Shown here one piece after another: positions 27,210 through 35,385 of a stretch of 64,000 nucleotides of DNA (its first letter is position 1; each line of letters starts with the position of its first letter). The notes beneath the pieces were generated by a model, which worked only from the letters and a program-made list of their open reading frames with translations, was not told where the DNA came from and did no database searches. This stretch comes from Bradyrhizobium sp. JYMT SZCCT0428 (GTDB taxonomy: Bacteria > Pseudomonadota > Alphaproteobacteria > Rhizobiales > Xanthobacteraceae). The stretch covers positions 26,001-90,000 of the forward strand of contig NZ_JAFCLS010000011.1 in the NCBI RefSeq assembly GCF_018131075.1. Reading direction: 5' to 3'. Position numbers and translations under genes: made by a program.

Positions 27210-28538
27210 TTGTCGTTTGCCCCCCGCCTCCTCATCCTGCTGCTCGCTGCGACACCCGTCTTGGCGATTGCCAATGACGTAGTCGCGGGGCATGCTGTTT
27301 CTCTCGCGGCGGCCGTCATATTGGCCGTGGCGGCAATGGCGCCGCAGAGCGAGATCAAGCCGGCAATGCGATTGCTGGCACAATTTTCATTGGCGATTCT
27401 ATTCCCGATATTTTGGATGATCCTGCAAATCATCCCGCTTCCATTCTCGTCACTGGCAAATCCAATCTGGTCGACAGCCTCCAGCGCGCTGAACGAGCCG
27501 TCGATGCCGGTTCGCATCAGCCTCGACCCAGGAGCAACGTTTCGCAGTCTTTTCCTTTACTTGACGATTTTGTCGCTGACCGTTGCGATGGTCATCGTTG
27601 GAAGGGATCGGCGAAACGCGGAAACGATCTTTTTAGTTTTGGCCACGGTGACGACATTTATGTCGCTCGAAATGTTGCTTAGTCGGCTAGAATCGTTCGC
27701 CGGCATGATGCCGGCTTCCTCTGTAAATTTTATCGCAATTGCTGCACTTGGCACGCTTATAAACTTCGCTGTCGTCATCATGGCAATTGAGCGGCACCTG
27801 ACTCGGCGCAATTCAGAAGCTTCGTATCGTGCGTCGCTGCTATTCGGGCTTGCCCTCGGCTTGATCGGGCTTGCGGTCTGTCTGTCGGCGATGAAGGTCT
27901 TCGCGCCGGGCAACGTCTTCGCAGCAACGGCGGTCGGATTTTCTGCGATAATCTTCGTTGCCGTAGCTCGCCGCATCGAACTCGGAGCGTGGATTTCGGT
28001 GCTTCTGTTTGCAGCTTTTTCAGGCGTCGCGGCTACTCTTATCGTACCGCGTTTTGAGTACGGACCCTCCGCGGGGATCGCGAGATTTGCAACGTCAGCT
28101 ACTGCGGAGTCCCTCGCAATGGCGAAGCGCGCTGGTTCCGATTTGCCGTGGCTGGGCAACGGCGTAGGAACATTCAAGTCGCTGACGCAAATCTATCGGG
28201 ACTTCGGTAGCGCTCTGGTTCCTGAACCACCGTCTACCGCCGTTGCGGTTGCCACCGAATGGGGACAGCCAGCGCTGGTCGTGCTGGCAGGACTAACTAT
28301 CCTGCTTATTGTTGCGCTTCTTCTGGGCGCCGTAAGGCGAGGCCGGGATTCCTTCTTTCCTTCGGCTGCAGCCGCAGGCGTGCTTGTGATCCTCGGTGAA
28401 GCCTTTTGCGATTCAAGCCTTCTGAATCCGACGGTTCAGATTATCGTCGCGATCCTGATCGGACTGGGGGTTTCGCAAAGTGTGGGCCGAACGCCATGGT
28501 CGGATGACCAGATTACACACTCCGGCCACCGATCGTAG
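27210..28538 (+). CDS. Wzy/O-antigen ligase-like membrane protein
   Basis: A 442-residue polytopic protein with about ten helices. The region LPWLGNGVGTFKSLTQIYRDFG corresponds to the LG-x-G-x-GTF motif in the periplasmic loop of the Wzy-like protein at 21486-22949, and STAVAVATEWGQPALVVLAGL to the post-loop segment, although the usual histidine before it is not evident. The start is a TTG without a good ribosome site, so the N-terminus is uncertain. The 3' end overlaps the convergent cysteine peptidase gene by 26 bases. It may be a ligase, an auxiliary polymerase or a degenerate copy. Confidence 0.72.
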   Translation: MSFAPRLLILLLAATPVLAIANDVVAGHAVSLAAAVILAVAAMAPQSEIKPAMRLLAQFSLAILFPIFWMILQIIPLPFSSLANPIWSTASSALNEPSMPVRISLDPGATFRSLFLYLTILSLTVAMVIVGRDRRNAETIFLVLATVTTFMSLEMLLSRLESFAGMMPASSVNFIAIAALGTLINFAVVIMAIERHLTRRNSEASYRASLLFGLALGLIGLAVCLSAMKVFAPGNVFAATAVGFSAIIFVAVARRIELGAWISVLLFAAFSGVAATLIVPRFEYGPSAGIARFATSATAESLAMAKRAGSDLPWLGNGVGTFKSLTQIYRDFGSALVPEPPSTAVAVATEWGQPALVVLAGLTILLIVALLLGAVRRGRDSFFPSAAAAGVLVILGEAFCDSSLLNPTVQIIVAILIGLGVSQSVGRTPWSDDQITHSGHRS

Positions 28539-29124
28539 CCCAGAGCTTCGTGCTGTTCGGCGACTGAATTCGAACCCAGCGGTAGGGAGCACGGGACCAA
28601 GGTTTAATCTGGGGGGTCAAATTATCCAGGACTAAATCTCCGGTCTTGGTGCGCACAACGAGCACGAGATGGTGCTCTCCCGAGTTGGTTACCACCTCAC
28701 TCAACAGGAGTGCGCGTGCCGGCCAGCCCCGCTCCATCAGCTCATGACGTTTTGTAACGGCGTAATCGTTGCAATCTCCGCGATCCGGGCCGATCAGCCA
28801 GGTTTCGCCGGCAAGGCCTCGTTCGTTGCGCTCCGGAATGATATCTTGGTTAACGTTTCGATTGACCTCTTTGAGGGCAGCCCATCGCTCTGCCGTCAAC
28901 CGAACCGGCCCGCCACGAAACATCGGCCGTGAACGGCATTCATCCTGGTAACGCACGCAAAACTGGCTGTATGCCATTGGCGGGAGCGTTGGCGTTTCGA
29001 ATCTGATGTACTGGAGAGCCGATTTGAGGCCCATCGGCATTCCCACCATTGCCGCACTGGCGGACTCAAACCCCACGAATATCCCCGCGACTGCCACCGC
29101 AGCGAAAGTTAGATTCTTGAACAT
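28513..29124 (-). CDS. Bacterial transglutaminase-like cysteine peptidase (BTLCP family)
   Basis: About 203 residues with a signal peptide (FAAVAVAGIFVGFESASAA). The catalytic cysteine lies in GPDRGDCNDYAVTKR, histidine in SGEHHLVLVVRT and aspartate in GDLVLDNL, the BTLCP triad. The family includes LapG, which cuts adhesins from the cell surface, so a role in adhesion or EPS-linked biofilm control is plausible. The ATG at 29124 lies seven bases after GGGGAG, better than the upstream GTG at 29139. That ribosome site is inside a strong hairpin (29132-29153). No LapD- or LapA-like gene is in the window. Confidence 0.85.
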   Translation of the reverse strand: MFKNLTFAAVAVAGIFVGFESASAAMVGMPMGLKSALQYIRFETPTLPPMAYSQFCVRYQDECRSRPMFRGGPVRLTAERWAALKEVNRNVNQDIIPERNERGLAGETWLIGPDRGDCNDYAVTKRHELMERGWPARALLLSEVVTNSGEHHLVLVVRTKTGDLVLDNLTPQIKPWSRAPYRWVRIQSPNSTKLWATIGGRSV

Positions 29125-29131
29125 GTCTTGA

Positions 29132-29153
29132 CTCCCCACATCTCTGTGGGGAG
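29132..29153 (-). promoter_or_regulatory. Hairpin hiding the ribosome binding site of the cysteine peptidase gene
   Basis: On the transcript this reads as a perfect 9-bp stem (CUCCCCACA with UGUGGGGAG) closed by a GAGA tetraloop, a GNRA type. The 3' arm contains the GGGGAG Shine-Dalgarno, seven bases before the AUG at 29124. There is no T run after it, so it is not an intrinsic terminator. It should block ribosome access unless opened, which suggests translational control. Confidence 0.6.
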
Positions 29154-29306
29154 GAAGCTAGACGCAACGATTTGAAATTCTGCGCCGTTTGGTCCCCCAA
29201 ATAGAATCAAAGACTTCTAATATCCTGATGAAATCATTTACTATGCTGTTGTCGGAAAAGAGTTGCGCACCGTGCGACCCGTACCGCGAATGCTAAAGAC
29301 AGGCAG

Positions 29307-30047
29307 ATGCTGAGATTGTCGCGATCGACAGGCGAAATTCGCAAGCCGAGGCTCCCGGACGGGATACGCATCTACGCCATCAGCGATATTCATGGCTGCG
29401 CCGATTTGCTGCAGCAAATGTTCACCGTCATAGATAGAGACCTCATGACGATTGGCTCCAGGCGAGCCATTCATGTTTTCCTCGGCGACTATATTGATCG
29501 AGGCCCAGACTCCTGCCGAACGGTGGATCTGCTCGTCGAACGGAGCCAAAAGTACGAATCGGTTTTCCTGAAGGGAAACCATGAGTCGTTTCTGTTCGAC
29601 GTCTTAAGAAATCCGACCCAGCTTCGGGATTGGAAACAATATGGCGGCCTCCAGACTTTGACTTCCTACGGATTGCGCCCGTCGCTCAATCCCGATCCAG
29701 CCGAGCAAACAGAACTCATAAAGCAGCTCGCCATGGCCATCCCCGCAGACCAGCGAAAATTCTTTAACAGTCTGCGGCTGTGGTTCGTGTGTGGAGACTT
29801 TTTCTTCGTTCACGCCGGCGTCAAACCGGGGGTAGCATTGAAAAACCAGCAGGAGCAGGATCTGCTTTGGATCCGGGAAGAGTTTCTGTCCAGCGAAGAG
29901 CAATTTGGAAAGTATATCGTTCACGGGCATACTCCCGTCCGCGAACCGGACATTCGCCTAAATCGCATCAATATCGATACCGGTGCTTATGCCACTGGCA
30001 ATCTCACACTGTTGACTATCCAAGGGGATAGCTTACTCGCCCTGTGA
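29307..30047 (+). CDS. PPP-family Ser/Thr protein phosphatase (metallophosphoesterase)
   Basis: A 246-residue cytoplasmic enzyme with the full set of PPP metal motifs in order: AISDIHGC (GDxHG type), FLGDYIDRGPDS (GDxVDRG type), LKGNHESF (GNHE), FVHAGVKPG and IVHGHTPV. Such enzymes hydrolyse phosphoserine/threonine and sometimes phosphotyrosine or small phosphoesters. The next gene starts 26 bases downstream. Its position in a locus with a tyrosine autokinase suggests control of EPS assembly by dephosphorylation, but this is inference. Confidence 0.87.
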   Translation: MLRLSRSTGEIRKPRLPDGIRIYAISDIHGCADLLQQMFTVIDRDLMTIGSRRAIHVFLGDYIDRGPDSCRTVDLLVERSQKYESVFLKGNHESFLFDVLRNPTQLRDWKQYGGLQTLTSYGLRPSLNPDPAEQTELIKQLAMAIPADQRKFFNSLRLWFVCGDFFFVHAGVKPGVALKNQQEQDLLWIREEFLSSEEQFGKYIVHGHTPVREPDIRLNRINIDTGAYATGNLTLLTIQGDSLLAL

Positions 30048-30073
30048 CGTTACCGCGGACGCCTGAGGCTTCG

Positions 30074-30739
30074 ATGCACTCCTTGACCACCTTCCGAATC
30101 ATTTTAGTGACGTTGGCACTGACGGTCGGACTCCACGCTCTGACCTCCACATTGGCAGAATGGGAAGCCTTGGATCGACCAGTGTTCCCGTCTGATCCTG
30201 CCAAAATTATTGCTCCTACGGCGAGCGAGGTGCCTAGATGGTTGCAAGTCGTGTCGCCTTTCCGATCCGACATCGAGAGCAATCATGCCTTGATCGCCGC
30301 ATTTCAAGCTATTCAAGCAGGTAAGGTAGGACCCGCGAACGAGCGACTGAACGATCTCACGCGGGAAAGGGTGAGAAAAGTGCTGTCGATAGCGCCCTAC
30401 AGTTCGGAATTGTGGCTGGCTCTGGCACTTCTACAGGCGCAGCGCGATCCTCGGGATTCGACGTTCTCCGAAGCTTTGAAGATGTCCTACTTTCTTGCGC
30501 CTAACGAAGCCCAATTAATGCCGGTCCGGCTCGACACGGCGACGCTCTTCCACGCCCTCGCCGATCCGGACATCAAGGAGCTCGCGCGCGGCGATGTTCG
30601 CCTCATGCTAACCCGTCAGGCGGAGTTGAGGACCGCAGTAACCTCGGCCTACCGGCGCGCGTCAAGCCGCGGCAAGGCATTCTTGGAAGAAGCCGTTCGC
30701 TCGATCGACCCATCGTTTGTCGCTATGCTGCGCGGCTAA
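30074..30739 (+). CDS. Membrane-anchored TPR-like protein, paralogue of the 17584 product
   Basis: A 221-residue protein beginning at the ATG at 30074, which has GAGG five bases upstream; a GTG at 30044 overlapping the phosphatase stop has no ribosome site. One N-terminal helix (FRIILVTLALTVGLHAL) is followed by a helical domain with SELWLALALLQAQRDPRDSTFSEALKMSYFLAPNEAQ (two stretches, TPR-like). The MSYFLAPNE motif matches MSYLLGPNE of the protein encoded at 17584-18369, including the spacing to a preceding alanine/leucine-rich helix. Probably a periplasmic scaffold of the EPS system. Confidence 0.72.
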   Translation: MHSLTTFRIILVTLALTVGLHALTSTLAEWEALDRPVFPSDPAKIIAPTASEVPRWLQVVSPFRSDIESNHALIAAFQAIQAGKVGPANERLNDLTRERVRKVLSIAPYSSELWLALALLQAQRDPRDSTFSEALKMSYFLAPNEAQLMPVRLDTATLFHALADPDIKELARGDVRLMLTRQAELRTAVTSAYRRASSRGKAFLEEAVRSIDPSFVAMLRG

Positions 30740-30868
30740 ATTCGATTTGACACACGACCGCGGGTCGGTTCTTGACCGTCATGAACGGCGCGCAGGGGGT
30801 CCTTCCGACACTGTTGCCCGCGCTGCCTCGAACGTCTAATATAATTGGAAATCAGGGGACCTACAGCC

Positions 30869-31198
30869 ATGTTGCGACCGTTTCTCGGCCTTATTGCTAT
30901 TGCCTCGGGCGTGATGATTTCGGCAATGCCTGCGCTTGCCGCGGACTACGCAGTCTCTCCTCGACGGGTGAGCCATGCGAGCCCTGTCCTGCATATCGAT
31001 CGTGGACCAAACCCCTATTGTGGCCCGCGATGCGGTTGCCCGGAAGTGGTACGTGTCCGGCATCGCTCGCTTGTCCAGTACTACCCTTCCGGCTTTGATC
31101 CCCGGACGAGAGACGAGCCCCATTATGCCTATGGCGCCAACCGCACCTACGTCCGTTACGTAAATCCGCGGGATCCGGAGCGCGTTTTTCAGTATTGA
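30869..31198 (+). CDS. Small secreted protein
   Basis: A 109-residue protein with signal peptide MLRPFLGLIAIASGVMISAMPALAA and a mature part rich in Tyr, Arg and Pro, with a CGPRCGC cluster. The open frame begins at 30845 but the ATG at 30869 gives a proper signal peptide. Similar short Tyr/Arg-rich secreted proteins are common in Bradyrhizobium; no function recognised. It lies 52 bases before the UDP-glucose dehydrogenase gene. Confidence 0.65.
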   Translation: MLRPFLGLIAIASGVMISAMPALAADYAVSPRRVSHASPVLHIDRGPNPYCGPRCGCPEVVRVRHRSLVQYYPSGFDPRTRDEPHYAYGANRTYVRYVNPRDPERVFQY

Positions 31199-31250
31199 AC
31201 GGCTCCTACGTGCACCTTGGTGCTGAGGTGAACTATCCCCAAGGCGAGAT

Positions 31251-32576
31251 ATGCGAATAACGATGGTGGGGACAGGTTACGTCGGCCTAGTCTCCGGAGC
31301 CTGCTTTGCGGATTTTGGACACCAAGTCACCTGCGTTGACAAGAGTACGGAGAAAATCGCCGCCCTTCAGCGCGGGGAGATCCCGATCTTCGAGCCGGAT
31401 CTCGATCGCTTGGTGGAAACCAACGCCCGAGCGGGAAGATTGACGTTCTCCACTGAACTCGCCGAACCCGTATCCAATTCGGACGCCATTTTCATTGCTG
31501 TCGGAACCCCCTCGAGGCGCGGTGACGGTCATGCCGACTTGAATTACGTGTACGCTGCCGCACGCGAAATCGCCGGCTCTCTCAAGGGCTTCACCGTCGT
31601 CATCACGAAATCGACGGTCCCGGTTGGCACCGGCGACGAGGTGGAAAGGCTTATTCGGGAAACGGATGCTTCGGCTGATGTTGCGGTCGCCTCCAATCCC
31701 GAATTCTTGCGGGAGGGCGCCGCGATCCGCGACTTCAAACATCCTGATCGCATTGTGGCCGGCACGGACGATGAACGTGCCCGCAAGGTTATTTCTGAAA
31801 TCTACCGGCCGCTCTACCTCAATCAGGCGCCGGTCATGTTCACGAGCAGGCGTACTGCCGAACTCATCAAGTATGCAGCCAATGCCTTTCTCGCGACAAA
31901 AATCACTTTCATCAATGAGATCGCCGACCTTTCGGAAAAGGTTGGCGCTAACGTGCAGGAAGTTGCGCGCGGTATCGGTCTGGACAATCGTATCGGTTCA
32001 AAATTCCTCCACGCCGGACCCGGCTTTGGCGGATCGTGCTTTCCCAAAGATACCCGCGCATTGATCAAAACCGCGCAGGATTTCGAAGCGCCGATCCGGA
32101 TCGTTGAAGCCGTGCAGGCCGTCAACGACAACCGCAAACGTGCCATGGCCCGCAAGGTTGCGGCCGTATTCGGCGGGAATCTGCGCGGCAAGACCATCGG
32201 CATCCTCGGCCTGACCTTCAAGCCTAACACCGATGATATGCGCGAATCGCCCTCGATCCCCTTGATCACGGCCCTTCAGGATCTTGGCGCGACCATCAAG
32301 GCCTACGACCCGGAAGGCATGAAGCAGGCACGCTCCGAACTATCCGACGTCACCTATTGCGATGGGCCCTACAGCTGCGCAGAAGGCGCGGATGCGATCG
32401 TGATCGTGACAGAATGGGAACAGTTCCGGGCGCTGGATCTCCCGCGCCTGAAACGCGAGATGGCCTGTCCGGTCATCGTTGATTTGCGCAACATTTATCG
32501 GCCGGAGGAAGTGGCCGCGCACGGCTTCCGATATGAAAGCGTTGGACGGGCTTCGCAAAACGCCACCGGCGTCTAA
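31251..32576 (+). CDS. ugd: UDP-glucose 6-dehydrogenase
   Basis: Oxidises UDP-glucose twice with NAD to UDP-glucuronate, a precursor of acidic EPS. The 441-residue product has the NAD motif ITMVGTGYVGLVSGACFADFG at the N-terminus (split here only by length), the central helix with KYAANAFLATKITFINEIA, and the catalytic cysteine in GFGGSCFPKDTRALI. The C-terminal UDP-binding domain has GILGLTFKPNTDDMRESPS. Length is normal. AAGGCGAG precedes the ATG. It closes the EPS locus on the right and supplies its precursor. Confidence 0.95.
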   Translation: MRITMVGTGYVGLVSGACFADFGHQVTCVDKSTEKIAALQRGEIPIFEPDLDRLVETNARAGRLTFSTELAEPVSNSDAIFIAVGTPSRRGDGHADLNYVYAAAREIAGSLKGFTVVITKSTVPVGTGDEVERLIRETDASADVAVASNPEFLREGAAIRDFKHPDRIVAGTDDERARKVISEIYRPLYLNQAPVMFTSRRTAELIKYAANAFLATKITFINEIADLSEKVGANVQEVARGIGLDNRIGSKFLHAGPGFGGSCFPKDTRALIKTAQDFEAPIRIVEAVQAVNDNRKRAMARKVAAVFGGNLRGKTIGILGLTFKPNTDDMRESPSIPLITALQDLGATIKAYDPEGMKQARSELSDVTYCDGPYSCAEGADAIVIVTEWEQFRALDLPRLKREMACPVIVDLRNIYRPEEVAAHGFRYESVGRASQNATGV

Positions 32577-32695
32577 TTCGGCTGCTTCGCCAGGCTCTAT
32601 CTGGTTGAATGCGACCCGATGATGCCTTGACACAATCCTAGAACGAAGGCGCCTTGCCGTTGAATCCCTTCAAACCGAGGGGATAAGATGGCGGC

Positions 32696-33046
32696 ATGAC
32701 GCAGCCGCTTACCTTCACCCTAGCATTCATCATGCTAACACTGCTCTCAACGAGCTGTCCGGCACAGGAAAGCCCCGAGGGCGACATCTCGCAGATGAGC
32801 CGGGAGCAGTGGCGCGCGCATATCAAGAACTTCCGCGAGCGATCCGAGATGATTCGGCGCGAACGCAGGTCCTTGATACCGCAACCGCCCACGCCCGAAG
32901 AATTGGCTGAAGCGGCATCAAGACGGGCTCTCGAGGACGACAGTCTGAGACCAGGCGACGTCGTATCGACCAACAAGGGACTTTTTAGGTATCAGGGCCC
33001 ACTTGATAGAGAGCGCAGGCCCGAGGACTTCGTGCGGATTCGATAA
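32696..33046 (+). CDS. Small exported protein
   Basis: A 116-residue protein with a signal peptide (LTFTLAFIMLTLLSTSCPAQ). The cysteine is near the expected cleavage site but the lipobox is imperfect. The mature part is charged and helical (REQWRAHIKNFRERSEMIRRERR) and ends RPEDFVRIR with a short beta-like segment LRPGDVVSTNKGLFRYQG. Unknown function; first of a run of small proteins right of the EPS locus. Confidence 0.6.
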   Translation: MTQPLTFTLAFIMLTLLSTSCPAQESPEGDISQMSREQWRAHIKNFRERSEMIRRERRSLIPQPPTPEELAEAASRRALEDDSLRPGDVVSTNKGLFRYQGPLDRERRPEDFVRIR

Positions 33047-33183
33047 CTCGAGGCATTTGCGAATCGCAGGATTAAGGGCCCGTACCAGCAGCCGATTTCA
33101 GCACTCTTGCGGATAGGATGCCGAAACGGGGCGTACCGAATCAATTGCTCGCTTTGTCGGCGAAATGCTGCTATGCACAATTC

Positions 33184-33432
33184 ATGGTTAAGCAAATTTC
33201 AGCGCTTTTATTGAGTCTCGCCATTTCCGCTGGGAGCAGTATTGCTGCGCTCGCAGCGTCCGAACCATGCAACGATTGTAAAGCGTCCCCTGAACTTACG
33301 ATTCGAGAACAGATCAAGGCGGATCGCGCGCGGGAGGCAGACCGGGTGGCGAGAGAGACTTCCGACAGACCATGGGACGGCAAGGATCTCGGGGGAGTAA
33401 AGCGCGCCAACGATTCCGGCGCTGTTCGCTAG
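33184..33432 (+). CDS. Small secreted protein
   Basis: An 82-residue protein from the ATG at 33184, with signal peptide VKQISALLLSLAISAGSSIAALAAS and a highly charged mature part containing ASEPCNDCKASPE and a helix rich in Arg/Asp/Glu. The frame extends back to 33118 but the longer form would bury the signal. No recognised domain. Confidence 0.6.
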   Translation: MVKQISALLLSLAISAGSSIAALAASEPCNDCKASPELTIREQIKADRAREADRVARETSDRPWDGKDLGGVKRANDSGAVR

Positions 33433-33499
33433 TTGGGCGATTAAACATCAGTTAAGCGGCAATCAGGTAGGCTTATCCGGTGTAGCCGGAGCCGCGCCG

Positions 33500-33610
33500 A
33501 TGTTCGCCATTCAACTGGTTTCGATCGCTTTTTTAGCCGCGGCGGCGTTCACCTTCGTTTCCTACATTCTGATCAATAATCTGTTGATCGAATGGAATGA
33601 CGAATTTTGA
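33500..33610 (+). CDS. 36-residue single-helix membrane protein
   Basis: A short frame encoding MFAIQLVSIAFLAAAAFTFV followed by SYILINNLLIEWNDEF: one membrane helix and an acidic tail. CGGAG lies about eight bases before the ATG. Composition is far from random and matches the other tiny membrane proteins in this patch. Function unknown. Confidence 0.5.
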   Translation: MFAIQLVSIAFLAAAAFTFVSYILINNLLIEWNDEF

Positions 33611-33635
33611 AGCGCAGACAGCATGGATGCGGGGC

Positions 33636-34052
33636 TCAGTTGCTCGATGCCGGCGTCTTGTAGTCCGGAAACCTGGTCAGCACCGCCGCCTTCACGAACT
33701 TAAAGTGAGCGATCTCGGAAGTCAGTTCTGTGAGCCGGCGCTGCCCGTTCATGATTTCAGCGTCGAAAAGGTCTTGGTGATGGCCGTCTCGCACATCGCG
33801 ATCGAGATATTCGTCAGTTCCGTTTCCAATCGTCACCGAGGCGCGGGCCAACACGTCTTCCACCCGACGGCTCAAGCCTGATTGTTCACTCTCGGCCGAC
33901 CGCAGCGCGCTTTCGATCGCTGCCACGATTGATCCGACGCGCAATCGATCCGCCTCGGCATCGCGTTCGGGCGAACGTGCCTTGAACTCTTCCACGCCGA
34001 GACGGGCCCTCGCAAAACTGGGCAGCCGCGCCCGCAAAAACAGCTGAAACAT
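33636..34052 (-). CDS. Hypothetical helical protein
   Basis: A 138-residue protein without signal or membrane helix. Residues from about 20 to 110 are mostly charged and helical, including SRRVEDVLARASVTIGNGTDEYLDRDVRDG and LTELTSEIAHFKFVKAAVLTRFP. Coiled-coil formation is possible. The gene is convergent with the 36-residue protein gene. No family recognised. Confidence 0.55.
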   Translation of the reverse strand: MFQLFLRARLPSFARARLGVEEFKARSPERDAEADRLRVGSIVAAIESALRSAESEQSGLSRRVEDVLARASVTIGNGTDEYLDRDVRDGHHQDLFDAEIMNGQRRLTELTSEIAHFKFVKAAVLTRFPDYKTPASSN

Positions 34053-34104
34053 GGATCTATTCCGGGTTCAAACCAATATCACTGGGGACAGAATATAACG
34101 TCGC

Positions 34105-34398
34105 TCAGTGATGGTTAACAAAATCTGAAACTTCATGGCGGTCGGCCTGGATTTTCGTCTTCCATTCCATCCAAGCGCTGTCATGCTTGCTGTAGAGTTC
34201 GAACCACCGCTTTTCCCGCGCGGTGGTCGGAACTCCGTTTTCATACAAGGTCGCAGGCGTGCCCAAATCGTCGACGGCCGGCTGATTGTCGAGTGTTTCA
34301 AACTCAAAGGTCTCTTCGACGGTGAGGCCGATCAGAACGCGATGACCATTGCCATCAACGAAATATCGTCGCGGTGAATGATCCCGGGGGCTAGTCAT
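34105..34398 (-). CDS. Hypothetical 97-residue protein
   Basis: From the ATG at 34398 the product reads MTSPRDHSPRRYFVDGNGHR and continues with VLIGLTVEETFEFETLDNQP and a helical end containing REKRWFELYSKHDSAWMEWK. The frame is open upstream to 34590 but the upstream part is unlike protein and overlaps the small gene before it. Its ATG lies inside the stop region of that gene (ATGACTAG), so the two are probably translationally coupled. Function unknown. Confidence 0.6.
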   Translation of the reverse strand: MTSPRDHSPRRYFVDGNGHRVLIGLTVEETFEFETLDNQPAVDDLGTPATLYENGVPTTAREKRWFELYSKHDSAWMEWKTKIQADRHEVSDFVNHH

Positions 34399-34516
34399 TG
34401 CGCAAGACCCGATTTGCGATCCACGGACCCGAAAGGCGGTCGAGGCGTCGGCCATATGCCCAGAAAAAGGCCGGCACCCCAACCAGAAATGAGAGCAAAA
34501 CCAACAGCCATGCCAT
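34391..34516 (-). CDS. 41-residue membrane protein overlapping the next gene
   Basis: Encodes MAWLLVLLSFLVGVPAFFWA followed by YGRRLDRLSGPWIANRVLRND: one hydrophobic helix then a basic amphipathic tail. AGGACGAG lies directly upstream of the ATG. The stop codon overlaps the start region of the 97-residue protein gene by a few bases, a pattern of coupled translation that supports both as real genes. Too short for domain assignment. Confidence 0.55.
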   Translation of the reverse strand: MAWLLVLLSFLVGVPAFFWAYGRRLDRLSGPWIANRVLRND

Positions 34517-34634
34517 ATCTCGTCCTGCAGTTCAATTGCTGGAAACCAGAACCAACATCGGTCACTTACCACGCGCATTTCACGAAGCAATCTGCGCGTC
34601 GACTTAACCCTAACCTGATCGCCACCAGCCGCGG

Positions 34635-34760
34635 TTAGTAGTCATCCGCGCCGCGCAAGCCCTTGGCTATTCTCTCATTCTCATCGAGATAATAACTGTG
34701 CAGCCTGCCCAAAATTAGTACCAACGCGACCAGCAAAACGGCGACTAGAAAGTAGTTCAA
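34635..34760 (-). CDS. 41-residue membrane protein
   Basis: Likely TTG start at 34760 after a G-rich stretch (GGGGGTTGGG). The product is MNYFLVAVLLVALVLILGRL followed by HSYYLDENERIAKGLRGADDY: one N-terminal helix and a charged tail. The frame is open further upstream to 34874 but that part is not protein-like. The size and plan match the neighbouring tiny membrane proteins. Function unknown. Confidence 0.5.
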   Translation of the reverse strand: MNYFLVAVLLVALVLILGRLHSYYLDENERIAKGLRGADDY

Positions 34761-34824
34761 GACCCAACCCCCATTACACGGCACCAAGCCGGCCTCACCA
34801 AGCTTCAGAAAGCAATTGGCGTGC

Positions 34825-35019
34825 CTACGACCGCGGAGGCGGAACTGGCGGATGACCTCGTCCCCGGCCTTCAACCTCCAGATCAGGAAGCCTCCGCCAG
34901 AGCGCGCGCGATATCATCCGCTCCCGTCCATCCACGCTTACGACGAAGCCGTCGCCCTGCATACGGACAAAGGATGCAGGGCGGCCATCCAGAATTTTTG
35001 CCAGCAGGACCTCAGCCAC
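34825..35019 (-). CDS. Small hypothetical protein (64 residues)
   Basis: Chosen GTG start at 35019 with AGAGG seven bases upstream; the frame opens at 35043. The product has AEVLLAKILDGRPASFVRMQ and GDGFVVSVDGRERMISRALW, a beta-rich segment followed by a basic, proline-rich end. No membrane helix. Not recognised. Confidence 0.45.
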   Translation of the reverse strand: MAEVLLAKILDGRPASFVRMQGDGFVVSVDGRERMISRALWRRLPDLEVEGRGRGHPPVPPPRS

Positions 35020-35060
35020 AGCGTTTCCTCTCATCGAGCGCACGAACTATTGGCCGACGG

Positions 35061-35228
35061 TTAGAACGCTCGGCGGGCGTGCCCAAGCGCGCGCCCCTGC
35101 GATCTGGGTTCGTACGCCGCGTATTTCAGGTAGCGGGCGCGGCGCCGGCGCGACCGCCAGGCACGCGCTCCATATCCGGCAAGGAAGCCCGCGAAAAATA
35201 TTAGCGACAAGATCAGCACAGCAGTCAT
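35061..35228 (-). CDS. Small single-helix membrane protein (55 residues)
   Basis: From the ATG at 35228: one N-terminal helix MTAVLILSLIFFAGFLAGYG and a very basic tail (RAWRSRRRRARYLKYAAYE). The frame opens at 35270. The plan resembles the other tiny proteins of this patch. No ribosome site of note. Function unknown. Confidence 0.45.
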   Translation of the reverse strand: MTAVLILSLIFFAGFLAGYGARAWRSRRRRARYLKYAAYEPRSQGRALGHARRAF

Positions 35229-35385
35229 GGCAGTCGGTCCATCTATCCCCGACCGCATCTTCATTCCCAAGTTGTGACGACATCATGATTCTAGGCGCCA
35301 AAAGAACCATCATTCAAAGAATTTATTGTGCAGGACGATGCCAACAAAATGATCAATCTCAAATCCGTCGAACACATCCTTTGCT

